From: Notospermus geniculatus
Lineage: Eukaryota > Nemertea > Pilidiophora > Heteronemertea > Lineidae
Assembly: GCA_002633025.1 (NCBI GenBank)
Contig: NMRB01001507.1
Coordinates: 64,398-128,397 of the forward strand
DNA: 64,000 nt
Reading direction: 5' to 3'
In this document: piece after piece, positions 33,236-45,056 of the stretch
Numbering within the stretch: position 1 is the stretch's first letter
How the letters are laid out: every line of letters begins with the position of its first letter
Position numbers and translations under genes: made by a program
Notes under the pieces: generated by a model
What the model was told of the DNA's origin: nothing
What the model saw: only the letters and a program-made list of their open reading frames with translations
Database searches by the model: none

Positions 33236-33567
33236 GTCATCTCAAGGGTGCATGTCCTTGCCACTATCTTAGCCAATAAGGATTCGGAGTCGTTGCTCCC
33301 TCACGTTTGCCCGTGGAGAGTTGCCATCCTTGACGTGCTTGGCAAGGTTCTCGGTTACCAGGTTGAAGTTTTTACCTGAGAAAGGAGGGTACATCTGAGG
33401 TCGATGCCAAATTATCAGACCTTGCCGAAGGAGAATTCTGCAATCACGTCGAGTTGAGATTACCAGAAAGGCAAGACGGCGTTCCATCGAGAGTGATGAA
33501 ACAGTTGAGCAAATTGCCGCCTTCTTGTTCGACTGCGCAAAGAACGGTAACAATTTGTAACATCTAA
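33236..33567 (+). pseudogene. Second copy of the coding remnant (3' part)
   Basis: Repeats VISRVHVLATILANKDSESL through KEGTSEVDAKLSDLAEGEF of 31122-31447. Relative to copy A it has lost one A in the run after CCAGAAAGGC, so the two copies end in different frames (copy B would end in ...VTICNI-stop at 33567). Neither frame can be shown to be ancestral. No start codon and no splice sites are clear. Confidence 0.4.
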
Positions 33568-34219
33568 AAGGAAACTGTGTATCCTGAAAGAAGGCTATCT
33601 ATTTTGATAGTATATCTTATGTTCAGTATCTATAGGCGGTTGACAACTGCAGTGCTGACAATGACATTGATATGTTGGGCTAAAATTCTATGGACGGGAT
33701 TTGGTGTGATGAAGTCATGTGAAAGCGATACGATCTTGATACTACTAACGTACATATCAGATACACTAAGCCCACTCAATGTAAATGTACATGTACTCTC
33801 TCGACAATAAAAGACCAAGCTAATATTTTGCTTTTGGTAAAAACTGAAATTCCTTGTGCATACACTTACTAAATGCATTGAATGCAAAACTGAGTTGATA
33901 GGTAGGCAAACATCTAACTGGGAATCTGCACGATCTGTGGCAATAACAGCAGCGATTACCACAGTTTATGTCAATATCACTACAGCAGACACGAGGGAGA
34001 ACTTGTCAGTGTTCACAACCTGAGTTCTTTCCACGAGTACGTTTGATATGAAAGCCCTGATGCAACCCGTAAAAAAATTTGTTACACGTCGGCCTAATAG
34101 TCCCTATAAGCAACCATTATATTTGGCCGATTTGAGCTTTTAACTCGATTTTCGGCACTAAAACCATTAGCGTATATCATTATCACGACAATGAGGTGGC
34201 ATGGGTTTGTTTTTATGAC

Positions 34220-34227
34220 TACATGTA
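34220..34227. other. Putative excision scar TACATGTA
   Basis: Copy B reads TATGAC-TACATGTA-GTTGTG; copy A reads TATGAC-TA-GTTGTG (32122-32123). Confidence 0.6.
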
Positions 34228-34506
34228 GTTGTGTCCCGTATAGATTTAAAATTTAAATTTAAAATTTAGATTTAAGATGTTTTTTGGGGGGATTTCTTGC
34301 TAAAAATGTCTGCGGGGGTCAGACATTCAACCTCGGGCTCACGAAAAGTAAATACTTATATGACGGGTTCATGTAACTTAAATGTGGCCTCGATTTGGGG
34401 CCGAGGTTGAGGAACTCATGGTTATTTAACGTGTATATTGAGGTTTTGTGTCAGTATGATGCAAGATCGGGTTTATATGAGCGTTTTGATGATGGGTTGA
34501 TGCGTA

Positions 34507-35126
34507 TTACGTGGTACATGTATGTGCTAAAGAAAGTTTATTGACTATTGCGACGTGTCGTGTATGTGAGGAATTAAAACCCCTCTGCACAGGGTGCAAT
34601 TGCTCCCTCAGCATGTATATACGTAGAGAACGACCACAAAATTTGGACCCCCGGCGGATACGGTGGTTGTGAAGTAATTGATTTCTTCATGTACGGTCTT
34701 CTCACGCCAGCAGGCAAGAAGTTGTGGTCTTTATCCAGGATAGTCGCCGTATAATACTGAGTCCTGAATTCTCCGTCACTTAAAAATAGACAATAGATTC
34801 TGGGCGAGTTGCATCGACCATCATCATCACTCAGCCAACATGACTAAATGGAAGGCTCACGAACCTAGAGGAATATCTCCCAAATGTAATTAAGCTCATT
34901 GATAAATCATAAAACCTGTTGCTTGGTTATAGATTAGCGAGGTGACATCACGGGTATTAAATCTAAAGACTCCCTGAGGTGTCGTGTGGTGTACCCGAAA
35001 CAAAAATGTCGCCAAAAGATATGCAGATGTGCGTCGGTGTTCAGGCGTTTTTATACCAATGAGATTTGTTTGTTTTCCTGTGTCAAATGTTGGAAAAGCC
35101 TTATCCCTGAATGCTGAATGATTACT
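34507..35126. other. No recognisable gene
   Basis: About 620 bp of unique-looking sequence; I see nothing I can name. Confidence 0.4.
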
Positions 35127-35272
35127 GGGCCCAGTTGTTCAAAACAGTATTTGTCACTAATGTGATGTTAGTGCTATTTTGGCGTAAACTCCATCAGTTA
35201 ACCCCATAGCAGATAACGCCACGTTAGAGATAACGCCAAAATAGCAAAATGGTGGTTTGAACAACCAAGCCC
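35127..35272. mobile_element. Foldback element, GGGCCCAGTTGTTCAAA ends, copy 1
   Basis: Ends GGGCCCAGTTGTTCAAA and TTTGAACAACCAAGCCC; an inner hairpin pairs TGCTATTTTGGCGT with GCCAAAATAGCA. About 146 bp. It is repeated at 35547 as part of a larger local duplication (about 35131-35452 and 35548-35853), so the second copy probably arose with the flanking DNA, not by a separate transposition. Confidence 0.75.
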
Positions 35273-35546
35273 TGGTCTTTTTCAGACCAGACCTCGACTT
35301 GTTTTTGAATCTACTTGATTTTGAAATAAAATTTCGACAAAAATACACGCCGGTCAGAATAGGGCCCTACGTCATGCATGACGTAATGATGACGTAATGT
35401 ACATGTACATGTATATGGCCGAATTCTGACCTGTGTGTTTTCTACAATTCGTTTCTGCTCTCATTGTGTACACACAGGCTGCGCGAGACTGCTTGCGGTG
35501 AGACTGCTTATGCACAGACCTGTGTAGCCGTGGAACGCATCACATC

Positions 35547-35691
35547 GGCCAAGTTGTTCAAAACAGTATTTGTCACTAATGTGATGTTAGTGCTATTTTG
35601 GCGTAAACTCCATCAGTTAACCCCATAGCAGATAACGCCACGTTCGAGATAACGCCAAAATAGCACAAAGGTGGTTTGAACAACCAAGCCC
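35547..35691. mobile_element. Foldback element, GGCCAAGTTGTTCAAA ends, copy 2
   Basis: Nearly identical to copy 1 at 35127. Downstream both copies share CAGACCTCGACTTGTTTTT, ACACGCCGGTCAGAATAGGG and TACAATTCGTTTCTGCTCT. Copy 1 carries extra ATGATGACGTAATG and TACATGTACATGTA between GACGTA and GGCCGAATT. Confidence 0.75.
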
Positions 35692-35853
35692 TGGATTTTT
35701 TCAGACCAGACCTCGACTTGTTTTTAAATCTATCTGATTTTGAAATAGAATTTCGATCAAAATACACGCCGGTCAGAATAGGGCCCTACGTCATGCATGA
35801 CGTAGGGCCGAATTTTGACCAGTGTGTTTTATACAATTCGTTTCTGCTCTAAG

Positions 35854-36086
35854 ATACCACGACGCGCTGAAGTCATCCAATTAAGACCCGAACCATGGTG
35901 TATTGGAAGGCAGTCACCTTTCAAGTTTTTTACCACTCACACTGTGTGTGGCAAGGAGAACGACAAGCATATGGCACTGGTTCTGGATACCATGTTTTTC
36001 TGACAGATTTTTTCAGTATTGGGAAATACGATGAAACCCTCGAGGAAGAAACGGCCGGACGCCGTTGGTTTTTATGCTTTTTTTAT
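35854..36086. other. No recognisable gene
   Basis: Short unique interval between two local duplications. Confidence 0.4.
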
Positions 36087-36708
36087 GGAAGGTGCGAACA
36101 GCAACTACACTGTTTGATTTGTACGGTGGCCCATACATGCCATGTACATATTTTTATCCACATTACAAAATTCTGAACGTTATTGTATTTTTCCTTAAAA
36201 CATTTTCACCCGGGTGTAAAACATTTTCACCCAGGTGAAAAACATTGTTTTACACCCGGGTGAAAATGTTTTCCACCCGGGTGATAATGTTTTCTACCCG
36301 GGTGTAAATGTTTTCCACCCGGGTGTAAATGTTTTCCACCCGAGTGGAAATCAAAGAAAAAATGCAATAATGTTCAGAATTTTGTAATGCGGATAAAAAT
36401 ATATGCATGGCATGTATGGGCCACCGTAGATTTGCTCATACATGTATGTCTTGGCAGTGCTGTGGTTGTTAATTTGAGATGTCACAAATGGCATTTACAG
36501 CATATTTTGTTCAATGCAGGAATTACATGTATGTCACGTTTCCTGCAATTTCATTTTTTGAAACATCGCTGGGGTCTGTCAGAGGCGGTGAATGACTGTT
36601 GAGATAAAATTTACAGCTTGAAATGGATTGGGGCACGATCTATGCAAGTTGGTTCCCTAGACCATGCCTTCCAGAGTATTTAAGATCATTGCAAACACCT
36701 GTGCCTCA
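36087..36708 (+). repeat. Local duplication, copy 1 (foldback plus flank)
   Basis: Repeats at 36940-37592. Starts GGAAGGTGCGAACAGCAACT and ends CAAACACCTGTGCCTCA. Shared flank includes CAGTGCTGTGGTTGTTAATT and GGGGCACGATCTATGCAAGT. It contains the foldback at 36124-36426. Confidence 0.9.
36124..36426. mobile_element. TA-flanked foldback with CACCCGGGTG array, copy 1
   Basis: Arms begin CGGTGGCCCATACATGCCAT and continue with ATATTTTTATCC and ACAAAATTCTGAAC; TA lies on both sides (36122-36123 and 36427-36428). The centre (36201-36350) is an array of about 21-bp units each carrying the palindrome CACCCGGGTG or a one-base variant; I count seven. Units to the left of the centre run opposite to those on the right, so the array itself folds back. 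Confidence 0.85.
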
Positions 36709-36717
36709 GGTGTCTGC

Positions 36718-36939
36718 TCTATTCGCCTTATCTCAATTCGCCTTCTCTCATTTTGCCTTTTCTCATTTTGCCATTCCATATCTCGCCTTTTCTCAATTCG
36801 CCTTCGCCTAACTTGCCTTTGTATTATTCTGCCTTTGTCGTAACTGGCCTTACTCCCAATTCACCTTTATCTTATCTCGCCTCATCCCCAATCGCCTTCT
36901 CATATTTCGCCTTCGTTCTATTCTGCCTTTGTATTATTA
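36718..36939 (+). repeat. Minisatellite, ~15-bp period
   Basis: About fourteen imperfect units of the type ATTCGCCTTTTCTCA, between the two copies of the local duplication. As 15 is divisible by three, the frame reads as a short peptide repeat (SQFAFSHFAF...), which is a by-product of the array and not a sign of a gene. Confidence 0.85.
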
Positions 36940-37592
36940 GGAAGGTGCGAACAGCAACTACACTGTTTGATTTGTACGGTGGCCCATACATGCCATGTAC
37001 ATATTTTTATCCACATTACAAAATTCTGAACATTATTGTATTTTTTCCTTCAATTTCCACCCGGGTGGAAAATATTTTCACCCGGGTGTAAAACATTTTC
37101 ACCCGGGTGAAAAACATTGTTTTACACCCGGATGAAAATGTTTTCCACCCGGGTGATAATGTTTTCCACCCGGGTGTAAATGTTTTCCACCCGGGTGTAA
37201 ATGTTTTCCACCCGAGTGGAAATCATAGAAAAAATGCAATAATGTTCAGAATTTTGTAATGCGGATAAAAATATATGCATGGCATGTATGGGCTACCGTA
37301 GATTTGCTCATGTACATTTTGCACATGTACATTTTCAAATGACTTGGCAGTGCTGTGGTTGTTAATTTGAGATGTCACAAATGGCATTTACAGCATATTT
37401 TGTTCAATGCAGGAATGTCACGTTTCCTGCAATTTCATTTTTTGAAACATCGCTGGGGTCTGTCAGAGGCGGTGAATGAGTGTTGAAATAAAATTTACAG
37501 CTTGAAATGGATTGGGGCACGATCTATGCAAGTTGGTTCCCTAGACTATGCCTTCCAGAGTATTTAAGATCATTGCAAACACCTGTGCCTCA
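36940..37592 (+). repeat. Local duplication, copy 2 (foldback plus flank)
   Basis: Second copy of 36087-36708. The flank differs by TACATGTA-containing indels: at 36435-36442 copy 1 has a single TACATGTA where copy 2 has a longer GTACATTTTGCACATGTACA segment, and copy 1 has an extra TTACATGTA near 36526. Confidence 0.9.
36977..37298. mobile_element. TA-flanked foldback with CACCCGGGTG array, copy 2
   Basis: Same structure as copy 1 but with eight palindrome units (37058-37218), so the internal array has changed length since duplication. TA at 36975-36976 and 37299-37300. Confidence 0.85.
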
Positions 37593-38502
37593 TTCCCGAT
37601 GAACTCATTAGCTCCCCCGACGATTATATCCAACAGAATTAGTCGAAGGAAACAGATACACCTGTCTACCAAGTGCCAGTGTTGCCCAATGACAGTTACA
37701 TGTTGCTGGACGGCGAAAGGTTAAGAGGGTAATGATGCTGATGGAGAGTATGCTTTGGTGAAAGTTCTTTGACATTGTTAGATGACTCGGCTCGTTGCCC
37801 AAATGACGGCATCATGATATCACCTTATGTAACGAAAAAATAACACCCCAAAGCGCAGATAGATACGAAGAATATTTATCAAAATTACATGTGTTAAATA
37901 CGACAACCAAGCCGCCCATGGCTGACTCTGACAGGATCTACTGCTAAAGCTTTGATATTCAAAACGATCTACGGACATATAATCAGAGAATTCAACTAGT
38001 GGAAGTCGAAAATATCTTATCAGATGAGAATTTCGTGAGTGACGTTTCAAAGGACATAGATGTACGTGCAGTGCATGGTATAAAAACGTAATGCATCATT
38101 GGGAAACCTTGGGTATAATGTGGTATTATATATCAACAGCTTGTGGTTTCCTTCGCTTTCCCATTTCATTTAAATCTAAGTTGCCCTGAGGCAATTTTAA
38201 AGAATTCCATTTCTTCGTTCATATCGTATTTGCTTAAAATCATATAGATAGAGTTTCATGAATAGTATTTCAAAGAAGGAAAAAATGTAATCACGAATGA
38301 AAAATGAGCTATTAAAGACTGTTTTTGATAGAAAAACAGTTTTTAGCTCGTTATAGAAGAACGAGGGAGCGCGGAAGCAAAGTGGGAATGCCATTAGCCA
38401 CTATTTCCGCGCAATGTTCTTACGATGAGGCGTACTTTCTCAGAAGACCATCATAATAGGCCTATGTGTATTCTCAATTCCACAAAGCGGCTCGGACGGG
38501 GC
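37593..38502. other. No recognisable gene
   Basis: About 0.9 kb of unique-looking sequence, AT-rich in the right half. I see no repeat ends. Confidence 0.4.
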
Positions 38503-38944
38503 TAGTCTCGTGCCACCAGACTCTTGCAATTTCCAATAAATTTCCAATTTTAGAGTCTGGTCCAGATGGTTACTTTGACTTGTAAAACCATCATGGCGGA
38601 CAATCTACCGACGATGACGTAGAACACAACTACACTGCACTGCGTGCATGCATGCACAATCAATGCAAAAAGCATGCAGCATGCGAGTAAAACGAATTAC
38701 GAATTACGAATATGTTTATTGAGCCGTATAAAACAAATCACATAGGCTTGAGATACAATAAACAGTGCAATAAAACTGCAGCCTACGTCACCAACCTTTG
38801 AGATCCATGATGCATTGGTAGTGACTAGCCAATCAGCGAAGCTCCCCTTATTTTGAATCATCGGAATAAGGTCGCTGACCCAATTACAATGAGAAGGGTC
38901 TGACGACCTCGGATTATGAACGAGGGGCTGGTTGCGCGAGACTA
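38503..38944. mobile_element. Diverged relative of the TAGTCTCGCG element
   Basis: Left end TAGTCTCGTGCCACCAG, right end reversed TAGTCTCGCGCAACCAG, 442 bp apart. The flanking 9-mers are GGACGGGGC and GGAGAGGCC, a partial match that could be an eroded 9-bp duplication. The interior is not similar to the element at 32466 beyond the ends. Confidence 0.6.
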
Positions 38945-39529
38945 GGAGAGGCCTGAAATCAAGCCATCTAAGCAAATGAATTTTAGGGAGTTGTACTTTA
39001 CTGATGGATGACGTCAGTGTAGAGAGAGAGGACTCATTAATACGCAAACAAGCCCTGGTATCTGTCCATAAGGCTCATTGTCTATCTGTCTTGCTCCGGA
39101 CGAGATGGTTTTATTCGTAATCACTAGACTCTCAATACCATGATTAACTCTTCGACACCTGATTGGGTGGTGAAAGAAGCTAAGTACTCCGTGATGAGCC
39201 AAACTAAACGCGTCAATCATCCTTTGATCCGAGTTTAATCCCGAATTTGATGGATATGTCTACTGGATGTGGCACTAAACACGGGCTGATTTCGAGAGAC
39301 AAATCCATGTTCGAATCAGGGCGGCCTAGATTTAGGACCTTGCAGTTCACTGAATCAACCTGTTACGCTCAAAATATCAAATATCAACTGGACAGGTGGG
39401 TAACAGATACATTGTAGGTTGGCAGACAATATTTCACTTTTCGCATTGCAGATCAGGGCTGGATTGTTCGAAATAGTTACAGAACTACAATGGTAATTTT
39501 ACCTTGGCACTAAATCTAAATGATAAACA
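38945..39529. other. No recognisable gene
   Basis: Unique-looking. GAGACAAATCCATGTTCGAATC near 39296 has a weak echo near 39740 (GAGACAAATCTAGGTACGAATC). Confidence 0.4.
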
Positions 39530-39612
39530 TCAAGAAGTCAACTTCCAGAAACTTGCGAATTTTCGACCCCAGCCGGGGTCTTCCTCAAGCACTTTTCAGT
39601 TCGAGAGACCAG
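39530..39612 (-). repeat. Dispersed repeat with hammerhead-like core, copy 2 (minus strand)
   Basis: On the minus strand: TTGAGGAAGACCCC, loop GGCT, GGGGTCGAAAATTCGC, followed by TTTCTGGAAGTTGACTTC. Homologous to 13470-13550 over about 70 bp. The 6-bp stem is intact while the loop differs. The leading C of the core is T in this copy. Confidence 0.5.
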
Positions 39613-40448
39613 AAAAGACACTAAATCTAAATCTAAAGGGGTTTAATGTAGGCTATATCTAACTCTAAGATTGTACCAAATCATAGGTTCGAACTACGAG
39701 GCCCATATACCCACAGGACCACGTGCTAACACCATTTCAGAGACAAATCTAGGTACGAATCATGCAGCTAGTTGGATAACAAACATGCGCATGCATCCAT
39801 TAGATCGACTAGAGGCATCATGGCATTGAAATCACAATTGACAGTTATCCAAACTAACTAATTGATCTAAGCAGTATCACAGGTTGTGAATCATCGATCA
39901 GTTCATCTAGCTCAACCATACGGTTTAATTACCATTGTTATATCCTTTCCTGGTGGAGTTGGCAAATATTTGATGTTCGGTTAAACACCTGAAAATCATT
40001 GACTGACGAATCGGCATAGCTTGCGCCATCACCGAAATATCGACCCGTATTGAGAGTGATATCAGATCCGTTAAGATGTAAATATTTCTATAACATCTGC
40101 TGCCAGACAACATGGAAATCAACATACCTAGTGGACTTAGATGTAGATTGTTAGTCATGTATGCCTAGGCCTAATGATTAAACCTCGTACCGAAGATCAT
40201 AAGATAATTCCAGTAACCACATTTTATTGTCATGATTAACAGTGTTTTGATTGGAATCATTTTCGGTACAATGAAAAATACATGTACTTAAAGAACCCAT
40301 TACCCTGTGCCAGCGAAAGATATTCGCAGAAGCCCGCATCTACATGTCGGCGTCGCAGGTGAACTGCCTGTTAGAGTCACTATACTCTCCGAATTACGGA
40401 GATTTTGGCTCGAACCAACACACCGATGCAAAAAAACAGAGTGTGCCC
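39613..40448. other. No recognisable gene
   Basis: Unique-looking; I see no repeat ends or exons. Confidence 0.4.
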
Positions 40449-40454
40449 CAGAAA

Positions 40455-40718
40455 CAGTGGCGGATCCAGGAGTTGTCGAACGGGGGGCGTGGAATGGGCA
40501 ACCTCCATTCCCTGAGCCCCAAAGGCGCGAAGCGCCGAAAATTTTTGAGTAAAAGTGCCGGAAACGCGATTTCCTGGCACCTGGGCAGGCCAAATTGAAC
40601 TTTCTTTTTACTGAAAATCAGGGGTCTGATTATATGCCTTCCAAAATTTTTGCTCCTCGGCGGCTGAACGGGGGGGGGGCGTGCGCCGGGCACGCCCCCC
40701 CCCTTGGATCCGCCACTG
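40455..40718. mobile_element. hAT-like non-autonomous element, CAGTGGCGGATCCAGG ends
   Basis: Ends CAGTGGCGGATCCAGG and CCTTGGATCCGCCACTG, 264 bp. CAGTGGCGGATCC is, to my knowledge, a widespread terminal motif of hAT-type elements in animals. CAGAAA lies directly outside both ends (40449-40454 and 40719-40724); hAT elements normally give 8 bp, so two bases may have been altered. Poly-G/poly-C runs sit near the right end. No transposase frame. Confidence 0.8.
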
Positions 40719-40724
40719 CAGAAA

Positions 40725-41000
40725 GAACGTTATTATTGTTATGCAATAAAACGGTCAGCAGTTGGCCCTCGGAGGGTAATACTGTACAATGTATTACCTT
40801 CCTCGCAGAATGCGCGGCGAAGTTGGAAATGAGGCAAAACTTGGCTGATGTAACAGTCAGCCAGGTGTGACAGGAATCAACGTCCTAGGAATGCAAGTCC
40901 GCCAAACAATAGCTCGCTATTGTAAGGTTACATTCGAATGGTCATGGTCTTTGCAGCCATATATTCTAATCCGTCGCTGAACAATAAGGCCGGTGTCGTG
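40725..41000. other. No recognisable gene
   Basis: Short unique interval between two foldback elements. Confidence 0.4.
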
Positions 41001-41157
41001 GAATGTCATGCCCCCCGATATGAGATGCCCCACAACAATAGATTCTGACGGATTAAGGGTCAGCCGGGCACTGACAAACAGAACTTCTGTTAACTTCTGT
41101 TACCAGATGTCCCCTGAACAAAAGAAGCGGGCATCTGATATCGGGGGCATTACATTC
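41001..41157. mobile_element. Foldback element, GAATGTMATGCCCCCGATAT ends
   Basis: Left arm GAATGTCATGCCCCCCGATA then TGAGATGCCC; right arm reversed GAATGTAATGCCCCCGATAT then CAGATGCCC. The loop region holds AACTTCTGTT twice. TA follows the right end; the left flank is TG. Confidence 0.75.
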
Positions 41158-41159
41158 TA

Positions 41160-44100
41160 TTACACCTGACTTTGATTACATGGGGACTTTGATCCCTGTG
41201 ACAGTTATTACGTGGACTTTGAACATAATGAATTAACCATTGAAGAGCCAACTACTGACCATTTTATTCTATTATAACTCCTAGTTCTATCTTATAGTTC
41301 CACTGCAAGTACCACTCGCTCACATCAACACTTTATAAATCTGCAGATGAAGTCCATGCCGAATGTCTATGCCAATCATAATCACGATAGATAACCGACG
41401 TAACAAAAACAAGCAACCGTTTTCACCTTGCTGCATTCCGATCAGCGATGATTGAAAAAAACTCCGAAAATCAGTTTAAGTTACCGTATCATTTCCCAAT
41501 TCTATTATTCTGAAACATTTAAATGGCTCGATAAACAGCAATGTAATGGAATCCGCATGTTAAGAGCAAAGGTAGGCATTCTCGTGATCAGAAGAATACG
41601 GCCAAGTGGAAAATGGTTCATATCATTTTTTCCATTAAATTCCTTGACAGAAGTATTTGGGTGGTATCATAAATGTCAATAATCCACTACGCTGCAGTGC
41701 AACTTTGTCTTTACTTGCACATGTCCTCTCGTGAACTCATTTACCTGGTGCTGGTATAAGATATTCACGGAATCTTTACTTAAAAAACGATACAAAGTTC
41801 TTTATTGAAAGAAACTGTGGTAGAAAAAACTGTGTAGAAAATTATTTTTATAACTCCTGGACAAAAGGATTGCCACAGAAGTCTACGTCGTAGTAACCTT
41901 TGGATGTCGTTGATTCGTCTTCAAGAGAACCAATCAAGACAATAAATTATTCGAGATGGACAATAAAAATATGGTAAAAAATCGCTCAGCTGGTTTTATC
42001 AAATAACAAAAAGTGTAGAACAGTCATTACATACCTCCAAAATGTAGTACAGTAGTAATGGGTGTAGTACTTGTTTGCAACAATCAACGAAATATCTCGA
42101 TGCAACTGAAGGGCAATGCAATATAGGTAGTACCAGTATATGGATGATACCAAGTATATGGATGATGTAAAACATTCCAGATTCTTCACCCTCGAAATTA
42201 TCGACCTGCATCACAAATCAGTCTCATGTATAAAGCGGAACAGTCATTATAAACAGTCATGTATAAAGCGGAAGTGGAGAAATAAATGACGATTCGTTGT
42301 CTGGCCAGGCAGTGAAGACGCCTTCATTCGGCATGGTGACGGGTCAACGACGACGACTTGTAAATAGTCAAGGCCATCATTACATCAATGATTTTGATCT
42401 TATACCATTCAAAGATCAAAGCTTTAGGGCATGGCTGGAATTTCCACGGACATTGATGCCATCCATTGATCAAGAAAACGATGTTGGACCACACCACCTT
42501 ACAACATTTACGATCTGTGAACAGTTGTAGGCATCACACAGTTTACCTTTTACAAGGTGTATGAACTATGTATCGGTATAGTCAACTAATCAGTGTTCCT
42601 AGTTGTAACCACAGGTAACGCTAATCAAATTGATCCTCCCCATCCAACACCTGTCTCTCATTGGTATTGGCTTTTTTCTCCGTTCCGAAGAGAATTCGAC
42701 CGCATATTGGAATACAACGGGCATGGCGATTGGTGAATGACGAATCACGTGGACAGTGATCCACCAATTAACATCAGTGTTATTGAAAGGGCCACTTCAT
42801 CTGCCACGATATGAACTTCACTCTCTTTAACGTCATCCTGAGGAACTCATGTCATTTACGGTCTCTTTACCGCTTTCTACAAGAGACGAGCGAAAGATGA
42901 TTCACGATGGCTTGAACGGGTTGTGTAAATGCCAAATTTTGACATTTACTTTACTTTTACATCTTGGCTTGTTCATTTTGTTTCATTACTGGTGTTAGTC
43001 ATGAATGTTCATAGTCTTTTAATGGCGGAGTCATTCTCATAATAAAAGTTAGAACATGATGTGTGTTTCAGATCTCATACGATCATGGCATAGAAGGCAT
43101 TTTTATTTCTACTATAATTTCAATGCATAGAAGGCCTTATCGTTTGAAATACTTCGAGTCGGACGACTTTTCCCACTCTATATGAAATCAGCACGATGCA
43201 GCACGTCTCTGAACTCTGTATTCAGGAGCTGTTACTCCTTGAAAACTCGAGACGCCAACGGCATCAATCATTACGCTGATTAATGAAGGGTATATTTGGG
43301 GTGAAGAGGAAGAATGTGACATCAAAGACTAGCTGAACCAAAAAGTCCGTTTTTTAAGAGCCTCATCAGAAAATTAAAGAATACCTGCGAGACATTGCAA
43401 AGAGACTTTCCGTTCTTCCAAATGACTGCATAATTTGCAGTACAAAGGAAAATCATTTCTCCTTCTGCACAGTATATTAAAGGTGATTGCTTTTTTAGAT
43501 GCACCAACTGATCCTGCAGAACGCTGTATTAACAGCAATTGCTTGCAACACGTATCTGACCTTGGTCAGAGATTGGAGTTCTAAAGTAGACCCTCTTGAA
43601 GATGTTTCTGAAGGACTGTGTACAAACGAACAAGGAACTAGCGAACCACAGAACGCATGGGAGGCACAAACAACACAACTATTCGGGCGCTGTGAATCAG
43701 GTAGGTATGCAGATAAGAATGAAGAAAACCGCAAGAAAATATAACCTTTCAAGAACTGAGGACAAAATTGCCAAGACATTGATATTAAAAAATGCCGATG
43801 TAAAATCTGCCACAGTGCTTCCATTTACATACGTCAGTGTTTCCTCTTATTTGGGGCAACATTGGCAGATAGGTCAATAGGTTTCGCTGTGTGTACTACC
43901 ATATTGCAGAAGTCGCAGCTTATTCCATCAGACAATAGAAAGGGAACACGCACAGACTAGGAACATTCAAAGACGTTACACCGAGCTCCTAACTCCGCAG
44001 CTTTCATCATAAATTGATGGGGACATTTAGCCAGCCACAAACTGATAAAATCTCAAAAAGTCTTTTCATTTACATGTCAACAAAAATTTTTGATGTCAAT

Positions 44101-45056
44101 GACACAACTTAAGTCGTCAAAATGTTTTCTTTGTAGTCGTTGCAACATGATTTCTACTCAAAGTGAATAACAAATGTTGCAGTTTTCAATTCTATGGTGA
44201 TACTATTCATGTCTATCATTTATCGATTTGGAATCAACGGTTGGTTCTGGTTGACTTGAACTACAGTCATAGGCCTTTGATGTGTCCAAACGTTTGCAAA
44301 TATGATGAAAAGGGGAGGGACCGATTGAATCACGATGCTGGTTTATAAACTGACGTACCGGTAACCAGAAGACTCTCCTGTGAGACCAGATGAAATGTAT
44401 GACGTCACTGAATATCGCCATCTCACGTGACATTCTGGCGTACGCTTCGAAATTGCCCAGGCACCGTGCGGCGGGAGACGCATTCCAGGAGCCTGATTTC
44501 TCTGAGGAATTCTTCCTTAAAAACCACAATTCTCAGCAAAACTACGGTCAGGTAAGTTCGTAGAATGCTGAGAGTGCATCGGGAACGTCCAGAAGATGTC
44601 AATGCATCTTTTCTTGTGTTTATTTTGAGCTGATTTGGCAATGCGTTTGTTGAGTTTTCGGACAGAACTTGAGTTGATGCCGACGGCATCATTACGGAGA
44701 GCATGCAGAAAATGCCGAGTCATTCATGGTGAAAAATTGGCAAATGCCTCGCGCTACGTAGTTTAGAATCGGCTTAGGACATTGCCATGAGGAAGTTTCT
44801 CGTGGAAACAATCGAAACTATCCATGTGTAGGCCTACAACCGCACGAGAAATAAACTGCGAGTTGCAGTGCAGGGGTCAAATGTACTCTACGTCGCGTAG
44901 TGTGGTAGTTGTATGTAGATACATTGTACGCAAATGGCGTAGCGGCCGCACAGTGTCGACGTCATCATTGCATGGACCATGGTGCTGTATGTGCAGTAGA
45001 GACTATCAGAAAAACAAGGGGGTTGTTTTGTGGTCGACCTAGTTGAAAAGGACAAT
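41160..45056. other. No recognisable gene
   Basis: About 3.9 kb. Small direct repeats occur at 42131-42168 (ACCAGTATATGGATGAT / ACCAAGTATATGGATGAT) and 42224-42270 (CATGTATAAAGCGGAA twice). Open frames are short and unrecognised, and both strands are equally open. Confidence 0.45.

Larger units (their letters stand above)
33200..34506 (+). repeat. Segmental duplication, copy B (empty site)
   Basis: Copy of 31086-33024 lacking the nested transposons. Differences are scattered substitutions and small indels, including TACATGTA at 34220-34227 where copy A has TA. Confidence 0.9.

Noticed and set aside
35157-35767. Two similar 63-codon minus-strand frames
   Set aside because: They lie in the duplicated foldback element and its flank; similarity reflects the duplication, not a gene family.
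36201-36350. CRISPR-like array of regularly spaced palindromic units
   Set aside because: Spacers are not distinct sequences, units invert at the centre, and the array lies inside a transposon in a eukaryotic genome.
36623-36811. Open frame with a repeated SQFAFSHFAF peptide
   Set aside because: Entirely produced by the 15-bp minisatellite, whose period is divisible by three.
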